This document shows, piece after piece, positions 34,527 to 42,787 of a stretch of DNA of 64,000 nucleotides. The notes beneath the pieces were generated by a model that was given only the letters and a program-made list of their open reading frames with translations, was not told the origin of the DNA and did no database searches. Source of the stretch: JAPLST01 sp964397565. GTDB lineage: Bacteria; Auribacterota; UBA3054; JAPLST01. The number at the start of each line of letters is the position of its first letter. Within the stretch, counting starts at the first letter, position 1. The stretch spans positions 1 to 64,000 of the forward strand of contig CAYNJC010000015.1 of the NCBI GenBank assembly GCA_964397565.1. Direction: 5' to 3'. Position numbers and translations under genes: made by a program.

Positions 34527-36415
34527 CAATGTTAGAACAGAAGCTGAAGGAATACTCTACCATCAAGAACCGGCTTGTGCAGATTCTTGATAACACGATT
34601 AGCCTTTATAAAGATGCCAATCAACCACAAAGACTACAAGAAGTAGAGTTGCTGCGCGCAAGTATTGCTGTAGATGCAGTTAAAATTGCCGTTGTTGGCG
34701 AGTTTAAGGGAGGCAAGTCAACACTTGTGAATGCCATTATCGGCAGCGAGCTACTTCCGACTTGGACTGCAGAATGTTCAGCGACGATCACTCAAGTCAG
34801 GTATGGAAGCACTGCGGAATTATCTGTTCACTACGAAGATGGACGCGAGGAAACTCATCCAATTGCGCGGCTGAAAGAATTGGCAACGGTTGATAATCCT
34901 GAGTTTCTGAAGGTGCGCTATATTGATGTATTGCACCCGTGCGCCATTCTGGCGAATGGAATGATAATCGTAGATACGCCTGGCATAAATAGTGCCGTGC
35001 GGGCGCGCGAGTCTATAGCACTGAATTTCATGAACATTGCGGATGCCATTGTGCTTGTGCTAAATGCTGAGTTCTTACTAACGGCGCACGAGATGACGTT
35101 TATCAAGCGCGAAATCGGTCCGCGCAATTTTGGTAAAGTGTTTGTTGCCATTAATCGCTGTGACATCTTCAATGATCAGCGTGAAGAACTGCAAGGCTGC
35201 ATTGCGGACACGCTTGTTCAAGTCAATGCGCTCATCCCATCGGTTGAGAAACTATATGCTCTCTCGGCACTAGAAGCACTGGAAGCACGCCAAACGGGCG
35301 ACGCCGAAGTGCTACGCACATCTGGTGTTGCTGAGTTGGAAGATGACATGGCTGCGTACGTTGTTAAGGAAAGTGCAGAAAAGCGGTTGATGAGAATCCG
35401 AGATGCCACACTTGACAATCTGAGAGAATACGACAGCGAAATGGTACTCCGGGCAGAGTCGGTCAATCTTACTGGAGAGAAGTACAAGATCAGCACAACG
35501 CACTTGGAAACTGCGATTGCCAAAGAAAGCGCATCAATTCGTAATATCACAGACGAGATGCATTCAGGCTTTATGAAACTGCAAAACAAGTTGGAGACCG
35601 ATTTAACAACCAAAGCGAAGACTGCACAAATCAGAATTGAATCGAGGTGCATGGGCGTTGAGATGACGCCAGCCTTAAAGAGCGAAATACAAGATGAAAT
35701 TGAGAATGAAGTACGCCAATGGTTGATGTATACGGATAAAATATGGCATGACTTTTATAATGATGTGATGAAATGGGCTGCGAGCGAACTATCAAGTGTT
35801 GACTTCGAATTGTTGCAAGCTACGTCGGCCTTGCTTCCAACTGCTCACACGTCGCTTTTGTCTGTACCATTGTCGCCAGTTAGGCTAAGCATAAAGACGG
35901 TTACTAGGGAAGTCACTGAGTACACCGACGAAAAACAAGAGGCGGTGCCGGCAAGCAAACAGAAGACTGGCACCGCCATTTCGGGTTTAGGGATAGGATT
36001 GCTTGCTGCTGGCTTCATTGTTAGTGGTGGTGTGGGCGCGATATTGGCTATCGCTGGCGGGCTTACTCTATTCTCTAATATTGGTGATACGGGTGGGGAG
36101 AGCCAAGCGCTCACGACCGTGCGCCGCCCTATCAAACGATTGTTGGAAGAACACCGGATGGACAGTCTAAGTTCAGTGTTCAACATGATCACTCAGGAAA
36201 TCATGGTCAAGATTAGTGAAATGTTGAGAGCAGCATTATCAGATCTCACCGGGCAAGTGGAGAAGATTACGCACGGGTACTTTGCTGGCATGTCCAGAAA
36301 GCTCGATGAACTGAACCGCGACCGCCAAGCAAGTAATGTCGGAGTCTTGCGCGAAGAACTCTCCTCAAGACACACGCGAACAGAAGCGCTAATTGGTGAA
36401 CTCACGTCCATTTGA
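34523..36415 (+). CDS. Dynamin-like GTPase, long form
   Basis: 630 residues. The GTPase domain has GEFKGGKST (P-loop, 59-67), a Thr-rich switch I (SATIT), VDTPG (G3, 150-154) and NRCD (G4, 211-214). A long helical stalk follows from about 270 to 470. A hydrophobic Gly-rich hairpin near 490-525 (GTAISGLGIGLLAAGFIVSG, GVGAILAIAGGL) resembles the membrane-inserting paddle of bacterial dynamins. More helices close the protein. Such GTPases bind, fuse or repair membranes, and several protect against phage. It starts inside the stop of the S1 gene and is followed by a second, shorter dynamin. Confidence 0.88.
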   Translation: MTMLEQKLKEYSTIKNRLVQILDNTISLYKDANQPQRLQEVELLRASIAVDAVKIAVVGEFKGGKSTLVNAIIGSELLPTWTAECSATITQVRYGSTAELSVHYEDGREETHPIARLKELATVDNPEFLKVRYIDVLHPCAILANGMIIVDTPGINSAVRARESIALNFMNIADAIVLVLNAEFLLTAHEMTFIKREIGPRNFGKVFVAINRCDIFNDQREELQGCIADTLVQVNALIPSVEKLYALSALEALEARQTGDAEVLRTSGVAELEDDMAAYVVKESAEKRLMRIRDATLDNLREYDSEMVLRAESVNLTGEKYKISTTHLETAIAKESASIRNITDEMHSGFMKLQNKLETDLTTKAKTAQIRIESRCMGVEMTPALKSEIQDEIENEVRQWLMYTDKIWHDFYNDVMKWAASELSSVDFELLQATSALLPTAHTSLLSVPLSPVRLSIKTVTREVTEYTDEKQEAVPASKQKTGTAISGLGIGLLAAGFIVSGGVGAILAIAGGLTLFSNIGDTGGESQALTTVRRPIKRLLEEHRMDSLSSVFNMITQEIMVKISEMLRAALSDLTGQVEKITHGYFAGMSRKLDELNRDRQASNVGVLREELSSRHTRTEALIGELTSI

Positions 36416-37589
36416 CACAGATGCCGGTCTTAATGACCGTGATGCGTTCTCGGCCGCTGAGCGATGCAGAGAAGAGATCCTATCTGAAGCTGGGCGCTCT
36501 CGCACCGCACATAATGTTGATCTCGCAGACACACCTGCACTGATACGCTCGCTTGAGAGTATTTCGGGTTCCTTCCATGGTTGGGAGTTGTTCTCAGAAC
36601 TCAAGACGGAGATCACGCGCATTATCAACAGGTTGGCGCGTTTAGAGCAAGAAACGCTTAATGTGGCAGTCATAGGAGAATTCTCCGCAGGTAAGTCAAC
36701 ACTGATAAACGCTTTGCTGGGAGGAGAGCCATTCCTACCCATGAAGATTTCAGAAACAACAGCAGTCGTGTCAAAGCTTCTTTACGCGCCATATCCTGAA
36801 GTAATAATTCATTATCGAAATGGAACCACAGAAAAATCATCCTTAGAAGACTACAAGACATTGGTTGATGAGACGCAGATTTCCGCTGTTCGGAAAGACG
36901 TTGCTTTTGTATCGGTCTATTTCGATTATAAGCCACTCAAGAAGATCACAATATATGACACACCAGGGCTTAATTCCAAGATTATTGAGCATGAAAGAAC
37001 AACCTTACATTATTTGAACAGCGTGGAGGTCGTGTTCTGGCTGTTTAAGGCAACCAAGCCGATGTGCGGCACAGAAATGCGTTATATCGAGGCAATCAGA
37101 TCAAGAGGCTGCCGAGTATATGGCATAATAAACGGCATTGATAGAATAAGGGGATTTGAGAGAGAACCAGAGCGCTGGCACGAAGAACTGGACAGGGTTG
37201 TGAAAGCAGTTCAAGAAGGCTGCAAGGATGTGACCGAGGACATCATACCAATTAGTGCTAAACTTGGCATGGATGGTATGCTGCGCAGAGACAATCAAGT
37301 TCTACAGCGAAGCAATATTGGTGCTGTTCAACAGGTTATTGAACAGGAACTCACCGAGAAGGCTGGCAAACTCAAGCAGGATCATCTACAGCACATGGTT
37401 GGGTTGTTTTCCGGGTTGGCCGGAGCGACAGCGAAGTACTTGGATCAGGAAGCCAAAGACGGTTTTGCAGCATTGGAGGATTTATTGTCTTTTATGGATC
37501 TCAAGCAACAAGAATACAGCGTGATGAGGTACCAAACAACTAAAAGCAACGCGGCGGCGCGCCGCAAACCGCCGTGGGAGTTGCCGTGA
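36396..37589 (+). CDS. Dynamin-like GTPase, short form
   Basis: About 397 residues from the GTG at 36396, inside the end of the long dynamin gene; a TTG at 36393 is an alternative. It has GEFSAGKST (P-loop, about 94-102), YDTPGLNS (G3) and NGID (G4, N-x-x-D). Only about 100 residues follow the GTPase domain, too few for the full stalk and paddle, and no hydrophobic hairpin is seen. It probably forms a heteromer with the long GTPase or with the membrane proteins encoded downstream, as paired bacterial dynamins do. The stop overlaps the next start as GTGA. Confidence 0.85.
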   Translation: MNSRPFDTDAGLNDRDAFSAAERCREEILSEAGRSRTAHNVDLADTPALIRSLESISGSFHGWELFSELKTEITRIINRLARLEQETLNVAVIGEFSAGKSTLINALLGGEPFLPMKISETTAVVSKLLYAPYPEVIIHYRNGTTEKSSLEDYKTLVDETQISAVRKDVAFVSVYFDYKPLKKITIYDTPGLNSKIIEHERTTLHYLNSVEVVFWLFKATKPMCGTEMRYIEAIRSRGCRVYGIINGIDRIRGFEREPERWHEELDRVVKAVQEGCKDVTEDIIPISAKLGMDGMLRRDNQVLQRSNIGAVQQVIEQELTEKAGKLKQDHLQHMVGLFSGLAGATAKYLDQEAKDGFAALEDLLSFMDLKQQEYSVMRYQTTKSNAAARRKPPWELP

Positions 37590-38569
37590 ATGAGATCACC
37601 GGAAAAGTTGTGTCTGTATTCGGCATTGGACAAGCGCGCGCCATTCGTGTTGCAGCGTGTCAACAGCAACATCAGATACCGATCACTAATGTTGCTCAGA
37701 ACCTCCGGCCCAGAATTGCACTCGGCGTAGAGTGTGTTTTGCGATTTGACACACCCGAGTCTGCTCCGGTAGTGGTCGCACTGGACGGAATCAAGGTTCA
37801 TGTTGAGCACTGTCCGCCTCTCCGGACGCCTGCAAACCAAATGGAACAAAGACAAAATCCCAGGAGCAAATCTGTACATGCTGCTGCGAAGAGCCCAATA
37901 GTGAAAGTTGCACCTGTGCGCACAAGCCAGATATGTCAGTGTAAAGACCTCGGGACTTCAGAATATGCCGTCATAGCCTGCACGACCAATATTGTAGCTC
38001 TATACAATAAGTCTGGCTGGAGCTGCTTGGTGAGAGCACACCCACTGTCGTTCAAAATGTATGACATCATTAAAAATCTTAAGATACGTGAGGGTGTCTT
38101 TCTCAATGAGTATAGACCGGTCATAGGCAAGCAGCTTAGTCTTCCCACAAAAGACAATCAAGAGCGTACCCTGGAGGATCTATGCGATGAAGAGATCATA
38201 CTCAAAGTAAAACAGGATATGAAGCATTATGCCAAGCTACATATCATGGACGAATTGGCCATTGTTATTCAACCACTTCTGCTAGTGTTGGAAGTATTGA
38301 CTATGAGAAAAAACGTCATACTCCCCCAAGTGGATCTGCGGAAGTTGTCATGCGATGCGTGTGCATGCGCTCAAGCGATGTTCAACGCCAACGATGCACA
38401 CAGAGGCATTATGATTGATACAGCACATGAAGTGTCGCAAGCGGATCTGAGTTCAAATGATGCTGCGATTGCGATCTCTGTGGCTGCCAAGTTTCTAAGG
38501 AACACCGTGAAAACAGTTATTACCAAGATAAAGGAACGCCTTGTGGTGGCATGTCTGCAATTGCAATAG
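37586..38569 (+). CDS. OB-like protein, end of the first unit
   Basis: 327 residues from the GTG at 37586, chosen because it overlaps the upstream stop as GTGA. The first 75 residues (ITGKVVSVFGIGQARAIRVA, LGVECVLRFDTPESAPVVVA) look like a small OB or cold-shock-type barrel, so this may be a second nucleic-acid-binding component. A linker follows. The C-terminal 190 residues are mixed, with LRKLSCDACACAQAMFNAND near the end. No family is recognised. After it the base composition becomes more G/C-rich. Confidence 0.65.
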   Translation: MNEITGKVVSVFGIGQARAIRVAACQQQHQIPITNVAQNLRPRIALGVECVLRFDTPESAPVVVALDGIKVHVEHCPPLRTPANQMEQRQNPRSKSVHAAAKSPIVKVAPVRTSQICQCKDLGTSEYAVIACTTNIVALYNKSGWSCLVRAHPLSFKMYDIIKNLKIREGVFLNEYRPVIGKQLSLPTKDNQERTLEDLCDEEIILKVKQDMKHYAKLHIMDELAIVIQPLLLVLEVLTMRKNVILPQVDLRKLSCDACACAQAMFNANDAHRGIMIDTAHEVSQADLSSNDAAIAISVAAKFLRNTVKTVITKIKERLVVACLQLQ

Positions 38570-38611
38570 ATTACTGGCTGTGGCGCAGGTTGATCAGCCG
38601 CACCTGTGACA

Positions 38612-38640
38612 TTGAAAGAGCACAATAAACGAACTATTTT
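38612..38640 (+). promoter_or_regulatory. Possible promoter for the membrane-protein pair
   Basis: TTGAAA at 38612-38617, 17 bases, TATTTT at 38635-38640, ending 12 bases before the ATG at 38653. If real, the last two genes of the cluster can be transcribed separately. This fits their different base composition. Confidence 0.4.
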
Positions 38641-38652
38641 AAGACAACCTTT

Positions 38653-39564
38653 ATGACGACAGAATCTGAAGAGTGCAAACGACGGGTGCGGGCGATTAAA
38701 CTCGGAATCAAACCCAGTCGCGTGGATATGCGCGCTGGACTGATTGGTGCGCTGGCCGGCGAACCGGGCTATCGCCTTGATCAATGGCTGGCCGACACGT
38801 TCAATCATAATTTTGACGCCTACGACCGCGCCATTGATGCGGTCTATAATACTGCGCATGTTGGCGGTTCGCAGTTGCACCATTTGGTGGATGGTCAGCA
38901 CAGTCTGCTTGGCGCGCTGGCGGCGGTCAAGGATGTGGCGGCGGATGACATGTTTGCGAACGAGTTGGCGCAGGCCAGCGAGCATTTGCTGCGCGATACG
39001 GCGTCCGTCAGCGGCACGAATGTACTGTATTCGGTCGAGCCCGATACGTTTCACAAAGTTGCTCATATGGCCGCCGGCGCAGGTGTGTCGAAATCGTATT
39101 TGGCAGATGCGATGAGCGTGAATGGTTCAGAATTGCTGGGCGGCGCGTTGGGGCTGGCAGCGGCGATTGTTGTGGCGCGGCGGGGTCGGCCGGAAGACTT
39201 GTCGCGCTTGAGCGGCGCAATGCTGGCGTCAAGTTTCGCCAGCGCGAATCCGGTGCTGCTGGGCATTGCCGGCGCATCCATGGCGCGTGCTTTGTACAAA
39301 GGCGAGGCGAAGCGGGAATGTGTCGTGCAGGCAGGCAAAGGCGCGGTTGTTTCTGGCTCGGTGATTCTCGTGACGAATATCATTGGCGGTCCGGTCTGGT
39401 GGGGCTGCTTGGTGGGGATGGGCACAGCCGTGCTGGTGGGTAAGGCGATGGATGACCCGGCCAAGACCTATGCGCGCGTTACGGCCCTGCTGAAGCCGGC
39501 GCAGTACATCATCAAAACGGCATATAAAGCAATGCGGATGGAGGATGAACATGTCCACGCGTGA
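38653..39564 (+). CDS. Glycine-rich membrane protein
   Basis: 303 residues. Residues 1-140 are soluble and helical, with several His and Asp residues (GGSQLHHLVDGQHSLLGAL). Residues 150-280 contain three or four Gly/Ala-rich hydrophobic segments (ELLGGALGLAAAIVVARRG, ANPVLLGIAGASMARAL, GSVILVTNIIGGPVWWGCLV) of the glycine-zipper kind that form tight membrane helices. No family is recognised. The end overlaps the next gene by 20 bases. Placement after two dynamin-like GTPases suggests a membrane partner. Confidence 0.65.
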   Translation: MTTESEECKRRVRAIKLGIKPSRVDMRAGLIGALAGEPGYRLDQWLADTFNHNFDAYDRAIDAVYNTAHVGGSQLHHLVDGQHSLLGALAAVKDVAADDMFANELAQASEHLLRDTASVSGTNVLYSVEPDTFHKVAHMAAGAGVSKSYLADAMSVNGSELLGGALGLAAAIVVARRGRPEDLSRLSGAMLASSFASANPVLLGIAGASMARALYKGEAKRECVVQAGKGAVVSGSVILVTNIIGGPVWWGCLVGMGTAVLVGKAMDDPAKTYARVTALLKPAQYIIKTAYKAMRMEDEHVHA

Positions 39565-40834
39565 TTTAATCGAACAGGTATGCACACTGCGCGCGTTTGG
39601 CGCTGTGCTGGAGAGTATGCGCGCTGCAGACGCAGCCACGGCGGAGAATATCAAAAGCACATTACATGCGACACTGGGGACGTTGCCTGCAACGATGGCC
39701 GATGCGACAGCGGCGGCGCATGAGAAACTTATTGCGGTGAAGGATGCCAAGCTGCGGTTGATGGAATACCGTCTGCATTATGAGACGATTGCAGAACAAA
39801 TGGCGCGGCAGAAAGAGTATTTTCTGCGCACGGCGATTGACACGTCGAGCGCGTTCTTTGATGAAGTGTATAATGCGCTGGATGCCTATTTCACGGGCAT
39901 GGGAGATAAAGTGGCCGAATTCCTGTGCGATAACTCATCTTGGCTGACAGGCTTGGTGGATACATGGAGGAAGACCGGGGGCGTGGCGATTAATAAGGCC
40001 AAGACAGCCGGACAGAATACGTTGACCAATGCGACAGACCCGCGGCGTGTTGACGCATTAATCAAGCGGACCGGTAATGTTCTGGGCGAGCGCGGCAAGA
40101 AGGTCTTGCAGCAACTGGCCAACGCGGCGGGCAAGATGCATGCAAAACTTGCGGGTACGGACGCGAATGCAACCGTAGTTGAGGAGCGCATACTGTTGGA
40201 CAAGGCATTGAATGACGTGTGCCCGAACGAGGAGATCGAGAAACAGGTGGCGCACATTTTTGAGCAAGCAGCGGCGCGATATCAGGCGACATGGAAGAAG
40301 CGTGTGGTGGCGTATAATCAGGAGGTCGCGCAGTTGGACGGTGCAGCGCGCGCGGCGGTTGGCGCATTGACTGCGACGCCAGAGTTCACATTGGGCATGG
40401 CGGAACAGACGCTGGCAGCTAGTTTCAGCGCGACGATATTTGGTACCGCAGCGCTGGCGGCCGGCTGGCATACGCTGACCTACGCAATGATGAATGTGTT
40501 CTGGCCGCTGACCGTATTTGTAGTGATGCTGACCAGTGGCGTGGCGTGGTTCACAAGAGACAAAGCGCGGGAGCAACGCATCGCCGAAGCGCGCAAGATT
40601 TTGAATGCGTATCACGCACAATTGCTGCTTTTCATTGACACGAAGCCGTTGGCGGAGGATAGCGTTAAGAGCATCCGGCAGTTGGTGAACGAGCAAAGCC
40701 TTACCGTGGCGAACGAGCAAGACGCGGCGTGGACACAAGCACGATTTGGCAGTTTGGCGCAGCGGCACTACGCGGCGCTGGCAAAGGCGATTCAGCAGCA
40801 GTTCACTCTGCTGAACGCGCTTGAGGGCGGGTGA
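39545..40834 (+). CDS. Membrane protein resembling a dynamin stalk-and-paddle
   Basis: 429 residues, a start at 39551 (second Met) being equally possible. Residues 10-290 are long helices. A hydrophobic hairpin follows at about 300-345 (FSATIFGTAALAAGWHTLTY, FWPLTVFVVMLTSGVAWF), and then more helices. This layout is what the part of a bacterial dynamin outside the GTPase domain looks like, yet there is no P-loop. My inference is that it supplies in trans the stalk/paddle that the short GTPase lacks. It overlaps the preceding membrane-protein gene. Confidence 0.65.
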   Translation: MNMSTRDLIEQVCTLRAFGAVLESMRAADAATAENIKSTLHATLGTLPATMADATAAAHEKLIAVKDAKLRLMEYRLHYETIAEQMARQKEYFLRTAIDTSSAFFDEVYNALDAYFTGMGDKVAEFLCDNSSWLTGLVDTWRKTGGVAINKAKTAGQNTLTNATDPRRVDALIKRTGNVLGERGKKVLQQLANAAGKMHAKLAGTDANATVVEERILLDKALNDVCPNEEIEKQVAHIFEQAAARYQATWKKRVVAYNQEVAQLDGAARAAVGALTATPEFTLGMAEQTLAASFSATIFGTAALAAGWHTLTYAMMNVFWPLTVFVVMLTSGVAWFTRDKAREQRIAEARKILNAYHAQLLLFIDTKPLAEDSVKSIRQLVNEQSLTVANEQDAAWTQARFGSLAQRHYAALAKAIQQQFTLLNALEGG

Positions 40835-40888
40835 GCGGTGCGCAGTTAGACAAGTCGCCGGAACTAGACCAAGAGTGCCAAGGCCTAA

Positions 40889-41122
40889 CTAACAATTGTC
40901 AAATGAGAAAGAGTTGGGAGCAGCCGCAGCGCCCCAGTCGTGTATGGGCATGATCCAGCGTTTGGCGATGCGTTTGATGGAATGAAACAAGAAATTGATG
41001 TAATTGTCGACAGCGGTATTTCTAATTGTCGCTGCTCGCAAAGACCGCACGCATTTGCTCCATGCCTGTGTGAATAATCCATCGTCGTTTTTGGCAATAA
41101 ATGTGTCGCAAATGCGACACAT
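40889..41122 (-). pseudogene. Remnant of an IS256-type transposase 3' end
   Basis: The 77-codon frame contains IKRIAKRWIMPIHDWGAA, close to the K-K-W-T-M-P-I-R-D-W-G-A-A-L-N-Q-F motif at the C terminus of IS256/mutator transposases. The residues after it keep only traces (PNSFSFDNC). The catalytic domain is absent. No terminal inverted repeat was found. Confidence 0.5.
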
Positions 41123-41323
41123 TATTTCATGTCATTATAAAGCAATATATTAGCATAATCCACACTGTTCTCAGCCTATCCATCGACCTTTTTCTCTTCG
41201 GAATATTGCCCATTCTTACCTTGGAAATGGGATCATAGTTGGCTCCATTATTCATCGCGCATCTGCTGACTTCGGCATATCCGCCAAATCCACATACAAT
41301 ATCCCCACGCAATATACCCCTAT

Positions 41324-41349
41324 AACCTAGCCTCGATCAAGGCTAGGTT
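41324..41349. terminator. Perfect 10-bp hairpin
   Basis: AACCTAGCCT, a 6-base loop, then AGGCTAGGTT. The stem is perfect, but neither side is followed by a clear T run, so it is a weak candidate terminator for the transcripts that converge here. It could equally be an operator. Confidence 0.4.
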
Positions 41350-41623
41350 GCATCCGCTATACGACATCATTTCATCAGCCATTCGCGATGCTTTTTACGT
41401 CATATTTCCATTCATATATCTCATCGCATTTTGCGCATCTGCCACCAATTCCTGCGTCGCATTGTGCATTTCGAATATTCTAGTATTAGTCCTGTAAATT
41501 GTGCAAGTCTTTTATATGCACATTGTTATGCTCTGTATTTCAATGCGTTATGCCAATATGTAAATAAAAGCGGGCCATGTGCATCAAGCCACATAACCCG
41601 CCATCTTTTCCTTCGATATTTGA

Positions 41624-42673
41624 TTACAGCGAACTGAGCATCACGCTTTGCTCATGTTCCATCTGTTCATTCCGATCATCGCCCTGCTGCATGTTCACAT
41701 CGCGCTTTACATAATTGACACAGTCAGCGCATAGCCAATACAGCTCACCAGTGTCCAATGTCACCTCCTCCAATAGCCGTGAATCATTGGTAATCCCGCC
41801 GCACATTTCGCACTCGTAATCATAGCCATGCGGTAGATCCCGACGCAACATGTAATCGTCATAATCCCATGCGTTTTGACGACCAATGCAGGTGTCATAA
41901 CCGGACCAGCAAGGCACATAATTGCAGCGCGCTTTATACGCATTCGGATCACGCTCAATAGGCAGGTGTTCCCAATCCACTTGATACAGATGTGGGATTA
42001 GTTTGTTGATCAACCATGACGCATTCAATATTTCCTTTGGCGTGTGTGCGTTGTAGTAACCGACGGAGATATTGGTGACTTCGGGAATGATGTCGGTGTA
42101 ATTGGATACATCGGTGAAAATACCTGTGGGATCTGGCCTAAACCCCATCCCGAGTTGATCGCATAGGGCATCGGCGAATTTATTGCTGCAGGTGTTTTCC
42201 CAGCCCATTTGCGTGATGACGGAATTAAGGCCTTTGCGGTCAAATTCAACAGCGCGTTTGAAGCGTGTCAGGTCAAATGATTCGGCGATATGACGGGCAC
42301 CAATACCACCAACTTCTTCACCGGCATGAAAGATGTAGATGCCGGGGATATTGGCATGAATCATGGCGCATAGGCATAGCACACCGGCTTTGTCATCAGC
42401 GCCCAAGGGTGACCGATGCTTTGCCGAATATATCATGCCTTGATGTATGCGTGGTTTCAGCTTTACCCTTTCGTCGCATACGGTATCGAGATGACAGGCA
42501 AACAGGCATGTGCTACCGGTGCTGACCTCCACGATATAATTGTCCGCCATGTCCCATATCCCACCGGCAGGAAGCATGTGTGCCAATGTCTTTTCCTGGC
42601 CATAGGGGGTGGTTCTATCGAGCAAATGCATTAGCAGGTTGAGCAACTCACGCTCGTTTAATTTCGAGTTCAT
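41624..42673 (-). CDS. M20/M28/M42-like zinc peptidase with C-terminal zinc ribbon
   Basis: 349 residues from the ATG at 42673, with AAGGA 7 bases upstream. The co-catalytic metal site of the MH clan is complete: FACHLDTVCDE (His, Asp), LGADDKAG (bridging Asp), HAGEEVGGIGARH (catalytic Glu and Glu ligand), FDRKG (Asp) and YYNAHTPKE (late His). The last 70 residues add CEMCGGI and CADCVN, a zinc ribbon not usual in this family. No secretion signal is present, so it acts inside the cell. It could trim peptides or another amide substrate. It is downstream of another zinc-ribbon protein in the same direction. Confidence 0.8.
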   Translation of the reverse strand: MNSKLNERELLNLLMHLLDRTTPYGQEKTLAHMLPAGGIWDMADNYIVEVSTGSTCLFACHLDTVCDERVKLKPRIHQGMIYSAKHRSPLGADDKAGVLCLCAMIHANIPGIYIFHAGEEVGGIGARHIAESFDLTRFKRAVEFDRKGLNSVITQMGWENTCSNKFADALCDQLGMGFRPDPTGIFTDVSNYTDIIPEVTNISVGYYNAHTPKEILNASWLINKLIPHLYQVDWEHLPIERDPNAYKARCNYVPCWSGYDTCIGRQNAWDYDDYMLRRDLPHGYDYECEMCGGITNDSRLLEEVTLDTGELYWLCADCVNYVKRDVNMQQGDDRNEQMEHEQSVMLSSL

Positions 42674-42787
42674 TGTGTTTCCTTGTGTTGGGCTCGGTGT
42701 TGTTGTGAAAGGTGGCGAGGGGAAGGTGGATGTGGATGTACGGGCCATAATTCCGTATACGTGATCACACCTTCCCCTGCGTCGTTG

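Larger units (their letters stand above)
40835..41623. other. Intergenic region with transposase remnant and hairpin
   Basis: About 790 bases between the end of the cluster and the converging peptidase gene. It holds the transposase remnant at 40889-41122 and the hairpin at 41324-41349. The rest is A/T-rich, and I see no gene in it. Confidence 0.5.
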
